DNA of 64,000 nt, from assembly GCA_001543395.1 (NCBI GenBank), contig LPNG01000010.1, positions 1-64,000 of the forward strand, written 5' to 3'. The position numbers were made by a program, and so were the translations under genes. This DNA is from Candidatus Alcium sp. F082. Lineage in GTDB: Bacteria > Bacteroidota > Bacteroidia > Bacteroidales > F082. The notes below the pieces were generated by a model. It searched no databases. It was given only the letters and a program-made list of their open reading frames with translations, and was not told where the DNA came from. Shown piece by piece: positions 42,467-51,771 of the stretch (positions within the stretch are counted from its first letter, which is position 1; each line of letters begins with the position of its first letter).

Positions 42467-43882
42467 ATGGTATTCAGTAGTAACATATTCCTCTTCTTCT
42501 TCCTGCCTATCTTTCTGATAGCGTATTTCGTCACGCCCCAGAAGTTCAGGAACTATACATTATTGCTGTTCTCCCTCATCTTCTATGCCTATGGCGCTCC
42601 CGATTTTGTTTTCCTCCTCGTCGGGGAATGCATCATCAACTATTTCATCGTGCGAGGCATGGCCAAGACAGAGAAGACCAGCACGAAGAAATGGCTCTGC
42701 GCCCTCTCCGTCATCATGGCCTTGGGGTTGCTGCTGTATTTCAAGTATGCCAACTTCTTCATGGAGAACCTCAACGCCATTCTCGGCTGGATGCATCACG
42801 AGCCTGTCAGCTGGATGAAGGTGGCCTTGCCCATTGGTATCTCGTTCTTCACTTTCCAAAGCATCACCTACACACTCGATGTGTACCGCGGCACCACACC
42901 GCCGAGCCAAAAACTGACCGACTACGTGCTGTATATCATGATGTTCCCGCAACTCATCGCAGGCCCCATCGTCAACTATAACAGCGTTGCCGCGCAGTTG
43001 GTGGAGCGCACCAGCACCATGGAAGACCGCGTGGTGGGTTTCTATCGCTTCATCATCGGTTTAGGCAAGAAAGTACTCATTGCCAACACCTTGGCTGCTT
43101 ATGCCGACCAAGTTTTCGCCATGAACTACGCCGACCTGGCCACCAGCACGGCTTGGATAGGCATTTTGTCGTATACCTTCCAGATCTACTTCGACTTCTC
43201 TGGCTATAGCGATATGGCCATTGGTCTCGGCAAGATGATGGGCTTTAAGTTCCCCGAAAACTTCAACGACCCGTACACCAGCCGCAGCGTCACTGAGTTC
43301 TGGAAACGCTGGCATATGACGCTTGGTAATTTCATCATGAATTACCTCTACATCCCCCTCGGTGGCAACCGCAAGGGCAAAGGACGCATGTACCTCAACC
43401 TATGGCTCTGCTTCCTCCTCTCGGGCTTGTGGCATGGTGCCAGCTGGACTTTCGTCCTCTGGGGAGCCTTCCATGGCTTATTCATCTGTGCCGACAAACT
43501 CTTCTTGAAGGACCTGCTCAAGAAAGCGGGCAAGTGGCCAGCGGTCATTCTCACCTTCTTTGTCGTCAACATGGGCTGGGTGCTCTTCCGCGTCGACACC
43601 GCCGCCGATGCAGGTGGCTTCTACCAAGCCCTGTTCGCCTTCAAGGGCGGTCTGACCCAACCCGCCGACCTCTTGTTCTGGTTCACCTTTGGTCTGGCAG
43701 TGGTCTTCTCCTTCCTCACCCTTTTCAAAGGAGGACAACGGCTGCAAGACACCATCTTCGCCGACCATTATTCCAAAGGTCTCTCCTGGACCATGTTCGC
43801 CATCTGCCTCGTATTGCTTATCCTCTCCGCCGGCTCGCTCTGCGTCTCCGACTTCAACCCCTTCATCTATTTCAGATTCTAA
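42467..43882 (+). CDS. MBOAT O-acyltransferase I3 (AlgI-like)
   Basis: 471 residues, MVFSSNIFLF start, about 10-12 membrane segments, FPQLIAGPIVNYNS, FDFSGYSDMAIGLGKMMGF, His323 in SGLWHGASW; ends DFNPFIYFRF. It lacks the I1/I2 loop insertion and is closer to I4. It lies between the close pair X3 and X4, which may be its partners. Confidence 0.93.
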   Translation: MVFSSNIFLFFFLPIFLIAYFVTPQKFRNYTLLLFSLIFYAYGAPDFVFLLVGECIINYFIVRGMAKTEKTSTKKWLCALSVIMALGLLLYFKYANFFMENLNAILGWMHHEPVSWMKVALPIGISFFTFQSITYTLDVYRGTTPPSQKLTDYVLYIMMFPQLIAGPIVNYNSVAAQLVERTSTMEDRVVGFYRFIIGLGKKVLIANTLAAYADQVFAMNYADLATSTAWIGILSYTFQIYFDFSGYSDMAIGLGKMMGFKFPENFNDPYTSRSVTEFWKRWHMTLGNFIMNYLYIPLGGNRKGKGRMYLNLWLCFLLSGLWHGASWTFVLWGAFHGLFICADKLFLKDLLKKAGKWPAVILTFFVVNMGWVLFRVDTAADAGGFYQALFAFKGGLTQPADLLFWFTFGLAVVFSFLTLFKGGQRLQDTIFADHYSKGLSWTMFAICLVLLILSAGSLCVSDFNPFIYFRF

Positions 43883-43885
43883 GCC

Positions 43886-45220
43886 ATGAACAAGAAGCCA
43901 CATTTCATCATACAATTTGTCTGCATCTCCGCAGTGTTGGCCGCCATCCTACTGCAGAGCTTCACGCATATTGTCAAGATGAATCCGTTGAAAGGCTTCG
44001 ACAAAGAAGAACAGCCCCCTGTCGAGTTGTCCTTCAAGACTTATTACGACGGTAGTTACCAGGACTATCTGACCGAACACGCCAAGCGAAACACGGGCTT
44101 CCGTGAGTTCTTCATCCGCAACTACAACCAAGTGGCTTATTCATGCTTCAACAAAATCACCAACAAGAACATTGTGAAAGGGCACGACCAAGAGCTCTAT
44201 CTGAAGATGTACCTCAACGAAGCCACGGGGGTGACCTTCAAGCAACACTTTGCCGATGTAGATGAAGCCAAAGCCGAGGCCCGAAAGAATGTAGAGGAAA
44301 CCCTACGGCTGATTGACACGCTGCACCAACACGGCAAAGCCTTCCTTTTCGTCTTTGCACCCACCAAACCTGCGGTTTATCCCGACAAGTTGCCGTCCTA
44401 TTACAAAAACCATCTCTTCGACTTTTCCTTAGAAGAGTACTATATCCAACTCTTCAAGGAGAACCATATCCCGCATATCGACTTCTACCACTATTTTCAG
44501 GATATCAGGGACACTTTCCCCTATCCTTTGTATCCGCGCACGGGTACCCATTGGTCGGAGGCAACCATCCCTTATGTGGCCGATTCCGTCTTGAAGAAAC
44601 TGGCTGAAATCACAGGCTACAAACTGCCTTCGGTCCACTACATCGACGACAACCTCAGCACCGACTATTCGGTGCAAGACGGCGAGTTGGAAGCTTCGAT
44701 GAACCTGCTGTTCCCGTTGAACAAGCCCGCCATCCCGCGGCCCGTGTTCGAGCTGACCGACACCGTGGGGACCGACAAGCCCAACCTGCTTGTAGTGGCC
44801 GACAGCTACTTCACCCAACTTAGAAACTCGACCTTCATCGAAGCGTTTGATGCTTGGGAGTTTTGGGTATATAACCGCGATGTGCAATCGTCGAATCCGC
44901 AGCACCAATGGAAACAACTTGACCAACTGCTTGATGCCGAAAAAGTGTTGGACAATGCCGACATCGTAATGGCTGTTTTCACGGCTCCGATGTACTACAC
45001 ATATATGTTCGGCTTCCCACAAACTGCCCAAAACCTGTTCCAAAATGGAGAGATAAGCGAGGGGGCCAAACTTCAGGCTGTCATACAAATGATCAAGGAC
45101 AACGAGGATTGGATGAAAGCTGTTGAAAAACAAGCCGAAGAACGCGGATTGACCGTTGAGCAGAACTTGCGCCGCAATGCCATTTATGTGCTTGAAAAGA
45201 AAAAACAAAAAGGACAATGA
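43886..45220 (+). CDS. AlgX/AlgJ-like SGNH protein X4, short type
   Basis: 444 residues, very close to X3: anchor FVCISAVLAAILLQSF, NTGFREFFIRNYNQVAY, His222 in GTHW (Gly220 in place of Asp) and Ser307 in ADSY. The tail motif NEDWMKAVEKQAEERG, TVEQNLRRNAIYVL lies at about 396-440. Followed after 4 bases by X5. The pair X3/X4 flanks I3. Confidence 0.82.
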   Translation: MNKKPHFIIQFVCISAVLAAILLQSFTHIVKMNPLKGFDKEEQPPVELSFKTYYDGSYQDYLTEHAKRNTGFREFFIRNYNQVAYSCFNKITNKNIVKGHDQELYLKMYLNEATGVTFKQHFADVDEAKAEARKNVEETLRLIDTLHQHGKAFLFVFAPTKPAVYPDKLPSYYKNHLFDFSLEEYYIQLFKENHIPHIDFYHYFQDIRDTFPYPLYPRTGTHWSEATIPYVADSVLKKLAEITGYKLPSVHYIDDNLSTDYSVQDGELEASMNLLFPLNKPAIPRPVFELTDTVGTDKPNLLVVADSYFTQLRNSTFIEAFDAWEFWVYNRDVQSSNPQHQWKQLDQLLDAEKVLDNADIVMAVFTAPMYYTYMFGFPQTAQNLFQNGEISEGAKLQAVIQMIKDNEDWMKAVEKQAEERGLTVEQNLRRNAIYVLEKKKQKGQ

Positions 45221-45224
45221 CGCC

Positions 45225-47258
45225 ATGAAAAAGCACAGAAACAACATAGTATACGTCATCCTGTTTTGCCTTCTGATGGTCTTCCTGTTCTCGTTTATGA
45301 TACAGGAACAGTTCGGGTTGTTTGAATTTCGGAAACTGAGTGGATACGAGGAGCCTACCCCAAAGCCTGTCTTCAGTCTAAAGGACTACAAGAACGGCGA
45401 TTTCCAATATGACTTGGAGCAATATGTCAGCGAAAACCTTGGTTTTCGGGAGCCCATCATCAGGATGTACAACCAGTATGTCTATGATTTCTATAAGAAA
45501 ACCTATAACCAAGAAGTAGCGATTGAAAAAGACGGTTGGCTCTACCATTCCGATGGCATCAAACAGTATTACGGATGGATGAATGAAAAATTCCACCTTA
45601 CTGACGAAGAATTCCAGCAGCAATTGGATGCCCAAATCCGAAGTCTATATAAAATCAATGAAATCCTTAAGGAGTATGGCGTCGGTTTCCAATGCTTTAC
45701 CCTGCCGACCAAGACCTACATCTTTCCTCAGCATTTGGGCAACCATCGTTTTGCGGACACGGCATTTAAGGCAAACGAACACTTCGAAAAGAGCCTCTCC
45801 GCTCTCGGTGTGCCCAACATCAACATGAACTCGTGGTTCCAAAAAGTACAGGACACCCTGCCCTTTCCATTGTTCCCACAAAAGGGAAGCCATTGGGCCG
45901 CTGGCGCCCCCTTGGCTGTCGACACCATGCTTCGACTGATGGAAAGCACCAATGGAAAGAAATACCCTGACATTACATTGGGTGAGCCTTATCCAGTTTA
46001 CGATGTCCCCAATGACGACAAAGACCTCGAATGTCTACTCAACTTGTGGCGTCCACAGAAAAACGACCCGGTTTATGAGTATCCCGTCAGCCTAAAATTG
46101 GACAACGAGACTCAATTCCCCTCCGTCCTTTTTGTCGGCACCTCTTTCTATTGGTATATGAAACGTCGGGTACCGTTCGATGCTCTATTCACCTCCAGAG
46201 ATTTTTATTTCTACTGCTCCCTCTTCTATTCCGAAAAGGAAACCGTAGTAACTTCAAACAAGGATCAGGTGGATTTGCTGTGGGAAATACTTACGCACGA
46301 CAATGTGGTGTACTTCCTCAATGGACCACAGTTATACATGGATGGCTTTTTCTTTGCCAGCAGGGCGCTGCGCGCTTTGTGTATCAGCGACAGCAGATAC
46401 CAGGAAAAACTTCAAGAGGTCGCAGACAGCTTAATGACTGCCAACCACGCCGATGCAACTGAAAGGGAAAAATACCTGTATAAAGCCAAGTTGGCTTTAG
46501 AGAAAGACCCTGAACTATTCGAAGAACTGCGTGGCGAGGCTGTTCCTACGGCCCGAAACCCAAGGATCGAGAAGATATTGGTCGAACGCGACATCCTCAA
46601 TAACGCTCGCTGGAAGGCTTTGTTGGAAGCCAAGGCAGACAATGATTCACTGCCTTTTAAGCCCGTGCTGTCACTTGAGGCAAGCAACATCCTCACTGGT
46701 GTTCCCTCGCTGACTGAGAACATGTTCCTGACCTCATATCATTTCTTTGACGTAGAGGTGAAAACACTTATCGACAGTTTGCGGCATTCGCCTGTTTATA
46801 TCGACTCCATACTCTCCGCTTCAGCCGGCTCGTTTAATGACAATGTTTTGTTTGAAAGTGCTTGCCAGATCGTCAGACAACGGATAGAACAAGGTGGTTA
46901 TAACGACAACACATCGGCCATTAGGGCTTTTACCATCCAACAGTTTTTGGCAAGCTTGAACAACAAGACTTCGTTGGATAATATGGCACAAAAGGCTCAA
47001 GATCAGCATAAATCACTGAAACGAGCCATAGAAGATGATGCACTTTGGGTTTGGTCTCACCGAGAGAAACCTATAGCGTTCGACGAGGCGCAAATCGGTG
47101 CTCTCTGGGAACAATACCTCATCGAACATCGCATCAGAAACTACCCTGAAAGCGTGAACAGGGTCCGACAAAAGGCCGCCGACAAGGGGAAGCCTTTCCT
47201 GTTCGCGTTGATGGACGACGTGATATACAATTACAACCAAGCAAACAATAATCGATAA
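45225..47258 (+). CDS. AlgX/AlgJ-like SGNH protein X5, long type
   Basis: 677 residues from MKKHRNN at 45225 (an open frame from 45156 overlaps X4 and is not preferred). Anchor about 9-27, NLGFREPIIRMYNQYVY (71-87), His223 in GSHW (Gly221), Ser307 in GTSF: the Asp of GDS is Thr. From about residue 420 a long helical extension carries up to four divergent tail-motif copies (clearest KSLKRAIEDDALWVW and RNYPESVNRVRQKAADKG near the end). It is the longest of the seven and directly precedes I4 by 11 bases. Confidence 0.78.
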   Translation: MKKHRNNIVYVILFCLLMVFLFSFMIQEQFGLFEFRKLSGYEEPTPKPVFSLKDYKNGDFQYDLEQYVSENLGFREPIIRMYNQYVYDFYKKTYNQEVAIEKDGWLYHSDGIKQYYGWMNEKFHLTDEEFQQQLDAQIRSLYKINEILKEYGVGFQCFTLPTKTYIFPQHLGNHRFADTAFKANEHFEKSLSALGVPNINMNSWFQKVQDTLPFPLFPQKGSHWAAGAPLAVDTMLRLMESTNGKKYPDITLGEPYPVYDVPNDDKDLECLLNLWRPQKNDPVYEYPVSLKLDNETQFPSVLFVGTSFYWYMKRRVPFDALFTSRDFYFYCSLFYSEKETVVTSNKDQVDLLWEILTHDNVVYFLNGPQLYMDGFFFASRALRALCISDSRYQEKLQEVADSLMTANHADATEREKYLYKAKLALEKDPELFEELRGEAVPTARNPRIEKILVERDILNNARWKALLEAKADNDSLPFKPVLSLEASNILTGVPSLTENMFLTSYHFFDVEVKTLIDSLRHSPVYIDSILSASAGSFNDNVLFESACQIVRQRIEQGGYNDNTSAIRAFTIQQFLASLNNKTSLDNMAQKAQDQHKSLKRAIEDDALWVWSHREKPIAFDEAQIGALWEQYLIEHRIRNYPESVNRVRQKAADKGKPFLFALMDDVIYNYNQANNNR

Positions 47259-47269
47259 CACAACTCACC

Positions 47270-48697
47270 ATGGTCTTCAGTAGCAGCATATTCCTCTTCT
47301 GGTTCCTGCCCGTCTTCCTCGCGGTGTATTTCATCGTGCCACGGCGCTTGAAGAACCCTGTCGCGCTGCTGGCCAGCTTGGTGTTCTATGGCTTTGGCTC
47401 GCCAAAATTCCTGCTGGTGCTGTTGCTGTCCATCACCATCGACTTCTTTTTGGTGCGGCAGATTGACAAGAGCAATGACACAAAACGCCGGAAACTGTTT
47501 CTCGTCCTTTCTGTCATCCTCAACATCGGGCTGCTGGCCTATTTCAAATACGCCAACTTCTTCGTCGACAATTTCAATGCCATCCTTAGCGCTTTCGGCA
47601 CGCCACCCGTTCGTTGGACCAAAGTGGTGCTGCCCATCGGCATCTCGTTCTTCACCTTCCAGAAGATGAGCTACAGCATCGATGTCTATCGCAAGACCTC
47701 AGCCCCGCTGAAGAGCATCGCCGATTATGCCCTGTTCATCATGCTCTTCCCACAGCTCATCGCAGGTCCCATCGTGCGCTACAACGAGATTGCCGAACAA
47801 ATCACCGACCGCCGCGCCAACGAGACCGCCGACAACCGTGTTTTAGGTTTTTATCGCTTCGTCATAGGCTTATCAAAAAAGATGTTGATTGCCAATATCT
47901 TGGCCGAATATGTCGACCAAGTCTTTGCCTTGCCCACTGCTGAAATTGGCCTCTCCACCGCCTGGCTTGGCATTTTGGCCTATACCTTCCAAATCTATTT
48001 CGACTTCTCGGGCTACAGCGACATGTCCATCGGCATAGGACGGATGATAGGCTTCAAATTCCCTGAAAACTTCAACAACCCCTATATCAGCCAAAGCGTG
48101 TCGGAGTTCTGGAAACGCTGGCACATCACCCTCGGAAGCTGGATGATGGACTACCTCTATATCCCGCTCGGAGGCAATCGTCGTGGTAAGGGCCGCACCT
48201 ATCTCAACCTGTGGATTGTGTTCTTCCTCTCAGGCTTGTGGCACGGTGCCGCTTGGACCTTCGTGGCTTGGGGTGCCTTCCACGGTATCTTCATCGTCAT
48301 CGACAAGATGTTTTGGTTGAAGGCAAGCAAACGCATCGGCAAGATACCGCGCGTACTCATCACCTTTGTCATCGTGATGATTGGCTGGGTGATGTTCCGC
48401 GCCGACACCATAGGCTATGCTGTGCAGTATGTTGGGGCCATGTTCGGCGCCAATGGCTGCACACCCGCCTTGTTTGTCAACAGCCAGTTCGTCTTCACCC
48501 TCATCGTCGCGGTCTTCTTCGCTTTCTTCGGTCTCACCAAAGTGGGCGACAAGGCCTTGGACTTCTTCTTCAACCGCAAAGCCTACAACACCGTGCAAGT
48601 CGTATGGGTCGGCTTACTGATGGTTGTGTTACTCATACTCTCGGCTTCGTTCATCCTCAAAGGCAGTTTCAACCCCTTCATTTACTTTAGGTTCTGA
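47270..48697 (+). CDS. MBOAT O-acyltransferase I4 (AlgI-like)
   Basis: 475 residues; MVFSSSIFLF start, FPQLIAGPIVRYNEIAEQI, FDFSGYSDMSIGIGRMIGF, His325 in SGLWHGAAW; ends KGSFNPFIYFRF. Most divergent of the four (YGFGSPKF for YAYGAPEF, KMSYSIDVY for TYTLDTY). The stop overlaps the start of X6 by one base (TGATG). Confidence 0.93.
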   Translation: MVFSSSIFLFWFLPVFLAVYFIVPRRLKNPVALLASLVFYGFGSPKFLLVLLLSITIDFFLVRQIDKSNDTKRRKLFLVLSVILNIGLLAYFKYANFFVDNFNAILSAFGTPPVRWTKVVLPIGISFFTFQKMSYSIDVYRKTSAPLKSIADYALFIMLFPQLIAGPIVRYNEIAEQITDRRANETADNRVLGFYRFVIGLSKKMLIANILAEYVDQVFALPTAEIGLSTAWLGILAYTFQIYFDFSGYSDMSIGIGRMIGFKFPENFNNPYISQSVSEFWKRWHITLGSWMMDYLYIPLGGNRRGKGRTYLNLWIVFFLSGLWHGAAWTFVAWGAFHGIFIVIDKMFWLKASKRIGKIPRVLITFVIVMIGWVMFRADTIGYAVQYVGAMFGANGCTPALFVNSQFVFTLIVAVFFAFFGLTKVGDKALDFFFNRKAYNTVQVVWVGLLMVVLLILSASFILKGSFNPFIYFRF

Positions 48698-50046
48698 TGA
48701 AAACGTTCAAGAAAATATGGTTCGTCATCTTACTCGCGCTGCTCTTCCTGCCGATGTTGCAGACGTTTTTCCATTTCGTGAACGAAAAGCCCTTGGATGG
48801 CGCCTTCGTGGAAGCGAAAAAGCCTGTCATCACGCCGAAGACCTTGTTCAACGAGACCGCCCAAGACTCACTGATGACTTGGTGCACCGAGCAGACTGGC
48901 TTCCGCAAGCCCATGATCCGTTTGAACAACCAACTGCTCTATTCCGCCTTCGGCAAAGTGTCGGCCATAGGTCCCGTGAAAGGCAACGACGATTACACCT
49001 TCATTGAAGAGTCGTACATCATCAGTTACACCGGCGAGACCTATTTGGGAAATGAGGCCATCGAAAAAAACACAAGGCAAATCAAACTCATCCAAGACAT
49101 GCTCCGCACCAAGGGCATCACTCTTTTGCCTGTCTTTGTACTAGGCAAGGCCTCCTATTACCCCGAACTGATTCCTGAAAAATACATCGTCAAACGCCAC
49201 GAAACCAACAACTACCAAGAGTATCTGAAAGCCTTTGACGAGCAAGGTGTAGAGATGATCGACTTCAACCGCTGGTTGTGCGAACGAAAAGGCACAGAAG
49301 CGCATCCGATCTACTGCAACCTGAGCGCCCACTGGACCGTCTATGCTGCCTCGCTGGCCATGGACTCGCTAGTGCATTACATGGAAAACAAGACACAGCA
49401 GGAACAAGCCCATTTCCATATTGAAGGCTTCGACACCACCTATCTGATGAACCAGGACGACGATCTCTATCGTATGATGAACCTGTTGTTGCCTATGAAG
49501 CACAACACCATCGACCAACCCAAATTCGGTTTCACCGAAGGCTACAAGCCTAGGGTATTGGCCATCTCCGACTCTTACTGGTGGACAGTTTACGCTTGGA
49601 ATGTCGCCCTCCCGCAAAACCTCTTCAGACCGGGCGACTTCTGGTTCTACAACAAAACCATCTATCCCGAGCGCACACCCATACAAAACGTGGAATCTGT
49701 CGACTACAAACAGGAAATCGAAGACCAAGAGTTTGTACTCCTGGTCTGCACCGAAGCCACCAACCACCTATGGCCTTATGGCTTCATCGAACGCTATTTG
49801 AGCGGCTACGACAACGTGTTCCGTTACAAAGAGCCCGAACAATACGATGCCGCCGACAGTCTTTACTTCGTCCACCGCAACGCGGAAATCGAAAAGAACA
49901 TCCAACGCATCAAAGATACACCTGAATGGATGGAGAGCATCACCCGACAGGCCGACGAGAAAGGCATTACTGTTGAGCAGTCGCTGTGGGACAATGCCGA
50001 ATACACCTACCGCATGGACATCGAACCCCAAGGCTTTGTGCGATGA
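48697..50046 (+). CDS. AlgX/AlgJ-like SGNH protein X6, short type
   Basis: 449 residues. Anchor about 6-26, QTGFRKPMIRLNNQLLY (66-82, with K for E in GFRE), His212 in SAHW (Ser210 for Asp), Ser293 in SDSY. One tail motif: DTPEWMESITRQADEKG, TVEQSLWDNAEYTY (about 396-440). The most divergent X protein. Its stop overlaps the start of X7 in ATGA. Confidence 0.8.
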   Translation: MKTFKKIWFVILLALLFLPMLQTFFHFVNEKPLDGAFVEAKKPVITPKTLFNETAQDSLMTWCTEQTGFRKPMIRLNNQLLYSAFGKVSAIGPVKGNDDYTFIEESYIISYTGETYLGNEAIEKNTRQIKLIQDMLRTKGITLLPVFVLGKASYYPELIPEKYIVKRHETNNYQEYLKAFDEQGVEMIDFNRWLCERKGTEAHPIYCNLSAHWTVYAASLAMDSLVHYMENKTQQEQAHFHIEGFDTTYLMNQDDDLYRMMNLLLPMKHNTIDQPKFGFTEGYKPRVLAISDSYWWTVYAWNVALPQNLFRPGDFWFYNKTIYPERTPIQNVESVDYKQEIEDQEFVLLVCTEATNHLWPYGFIERYLSGYDNVFRYKEPEQYDAADSLYFVHRNAEIEKNIQRIKDTPEWMESITRQADEKGITVEQSLWDNAEYTYRMDIEPQGFVR

Positions 50047-51755
50047 AAAAGGGCGATACCATAGTATACAGCATCCTTTTCGGCATCTTGATGGTGTTTT
50101 TGTTCGCCTTTATGGCACAAAAACAATTTCATCTATTCAAGATGAAGCCCTTGGCAGGTTTCATCAAGAACACCGAAGTGCCAGAACTGACCATGGATAG
50201 CTACCGTTCGGGGGAATATCAGGCCAAGCTTGAGAGTCGTCTCAGCGAGACCTTCGGTTTTCGCGAACCCGTCATCAGAGCCTATAACCAATATCTATGG
50301 TGGTGCTATCGCAAGACCTACTGCCATTTCATCGCCCCAGGTAAAGAAGGCTATTTGTTCTACACAGAAGCTGTTGATGACTATTATGGCCTTGAGTCCA
50401 TTAAGATGTATCGTAACTACGACCGAGCGAGGGAATGGGCAAGGAAAAACGTGCTGATGATGGAAAAGCTCAGACATGTCTTGAAAGACTACGGCGTTGA
50501 GTTCCTCTGCTTTATGGGTCCCAACAAAACCCAACTCTATCCCGAATACCTACCTTATCACGAACCTGCACCTACCGACGCTATCAATACAGCCGACTAT
50601 TACGACTCGCTGATGAACGTCATCGGTTTCCCCCACATCGAGATGACACGATGGTATAAGGCGATGAAAGACACTTGCTCTTTCCAGTTGATTCCCAAAC
50701 GCGACACCCATTGGCGCTATGCTGCCGCCTATGGATTCGACAGCCTCTTCTGCTATATGGACCGCCTCAACGATTTCGGCATTCCCGACATCCATGTCAA
50801 TGGCATGATTAAGCTCGACACCAACTATCGCGAAAGCGATGAAAAAAACCTCAACCTCATCTTCCCCATCCCTAACGACGCCCCAAAATATTGGCCCGAT
50901 GTCACCGTCGACTGTGGCGAAGGCTGTCGCAAACCCAAGGTGTTGTTTGTCGGTGATTCCTTCATCTGGGATTTGGAGACTTACCTGCCCTGGAAGGAAA
51001 TCATGGACGATGTGGAGATTTGGTTCTACAACGAATCAGCGTTTGTGGGCTTTGAGAAAGAGTACCATCCCGTTACTGAAATCAACCGGCTGCGGTCCAT
51101 CCTCAACGCCGACTATGTGGTGTGGTATTCCACAGGCAGCCAGTGGTGCCGTTGCTCCTACGACTTCGTAGAAGACGCCCTCCTACGCCTCTGCGTGACC
51201 GACAGCCTCTTCGACGCCCAAATCCCATGGGTAATGGACAGCCTGAGCAATGACAGCAGCTTCAACAAGACCCATTACCAATGGCGCCATTTGGAGCACC
51301 GCGAAGACAGCTTGAGAAAATACGCCATCAAAGCGCTGAGAGACAACCCCTTGTTAATCCCAGGCCTCGACGGCCCCGACATGCCTGTCATCCGTAATAC
51401 GGAAGCCATAGCTTTGGCGCTGCAAGGCAATGCCATCGCTAACGACAAAGAGTGGCGACAAGCCATCAAGATGGCTGCTTTGAAGTCCCAGCGCAGCTTC
51501 GACAAAATGCTTGACGAAGAAGCACATAACGTGCTCGCCGGACGCAGCCTATTACGAGACAGCATCATGATCGACACCGCCACGGTAATTCAGTTTGAAG
51601 TTGAAAAACTCATGAAGCTGTGGAGAAACGATGCCGAAAGCATAAAGTACCTAGAAAACAAAGCGCAAGAACGAGGCTTGTCTTTTGAAGAAATGCTGGA
51701 AGCCGATGCCCGCTGGGTCGTCAACGAACGCCTGAAAAACGGGGAATTGTTTTGA
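50043..51755 (+). CDS. AlgX/AlgJ-like SGNH protein X7, long type
   Basis: 570 residues from MKKGDTI at 50043 (ATGA overlap with X6; a frame from 49986 is open but overlaps X6). Anchor about 7-27, TFGFREPVIRAYNQYLW (70-86). It is the only X protein with the full AlgX-type signature: Asp221-Thr-His223-Trp and Ser306 in GDSF. Two tail motifs: NDKEWRQAIKMAALKSQ (about 460) and NKAQERGLSFEEMLEADARW (about 535-560). It closes the cluster 16 bases before the end of the convergent GH16 gene; no terminator hairpin is seen there. Confidence 0.82.
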   Translation: MKKGDTIVYSILFGILMVFLFAFMAQKQFHLFKMKPLAGFIKNTEVPELTMDSYRSGEYQAKLESRLSETFGFREPVIRAYNQYLWWCYRKTYCHFIAPGKEGYLFYTEAVDDYYGLESIKMYRNYDRAREWARKNVLMMEKLRHVLKDYGVEFLCFMGPNKTQLYPEYLPYHEPAPTDAINTADYYDSLMNVIGFPHIEMTRWYKAMKDTCSFQLIPKRDTHWRYAAAYGFDSLFCYMDRLNDFGIPDIHVNGMIKLDTNYRESDEKNLNLIFPIPNDAPKYWPDVTVDCGEGCRKPKVLFVGDSFIWDLETYLPWKEIMDDVEIWFYNESAFVGFEKEYHPVTEINRLRSILNADYVVWYSTGSQWCRCSYDFVEDALLRLCVTDSLFDAQIPWVMDSLSNDSSFNKTHYQWRHLEHREDSLRKYAIKALRDNPLLIPGLDGPDMPVIRNTEAIALALQGNAIANDKEWRQAIKMAALKSQRSFDKMLDEEAHNVLAGRSLLRDSIMIDTATVIQFEVEKLMKLWRNDAESIKYLENKAQERGLSFEEMLEADARWVVNERLKNGELF

Positions 51756-51771
51756 GTTAAGGTCCCTTCAC

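Noticed and set aside
35176-51755. Alginate biosynthesis operon
   Set aside because: Only AlgI-like and AlgX/AlgJ-like genes are present; polymerase (Alg8/44), porin, epimerase and lyase are missing, so naming the glycan alginate would be unsupported.
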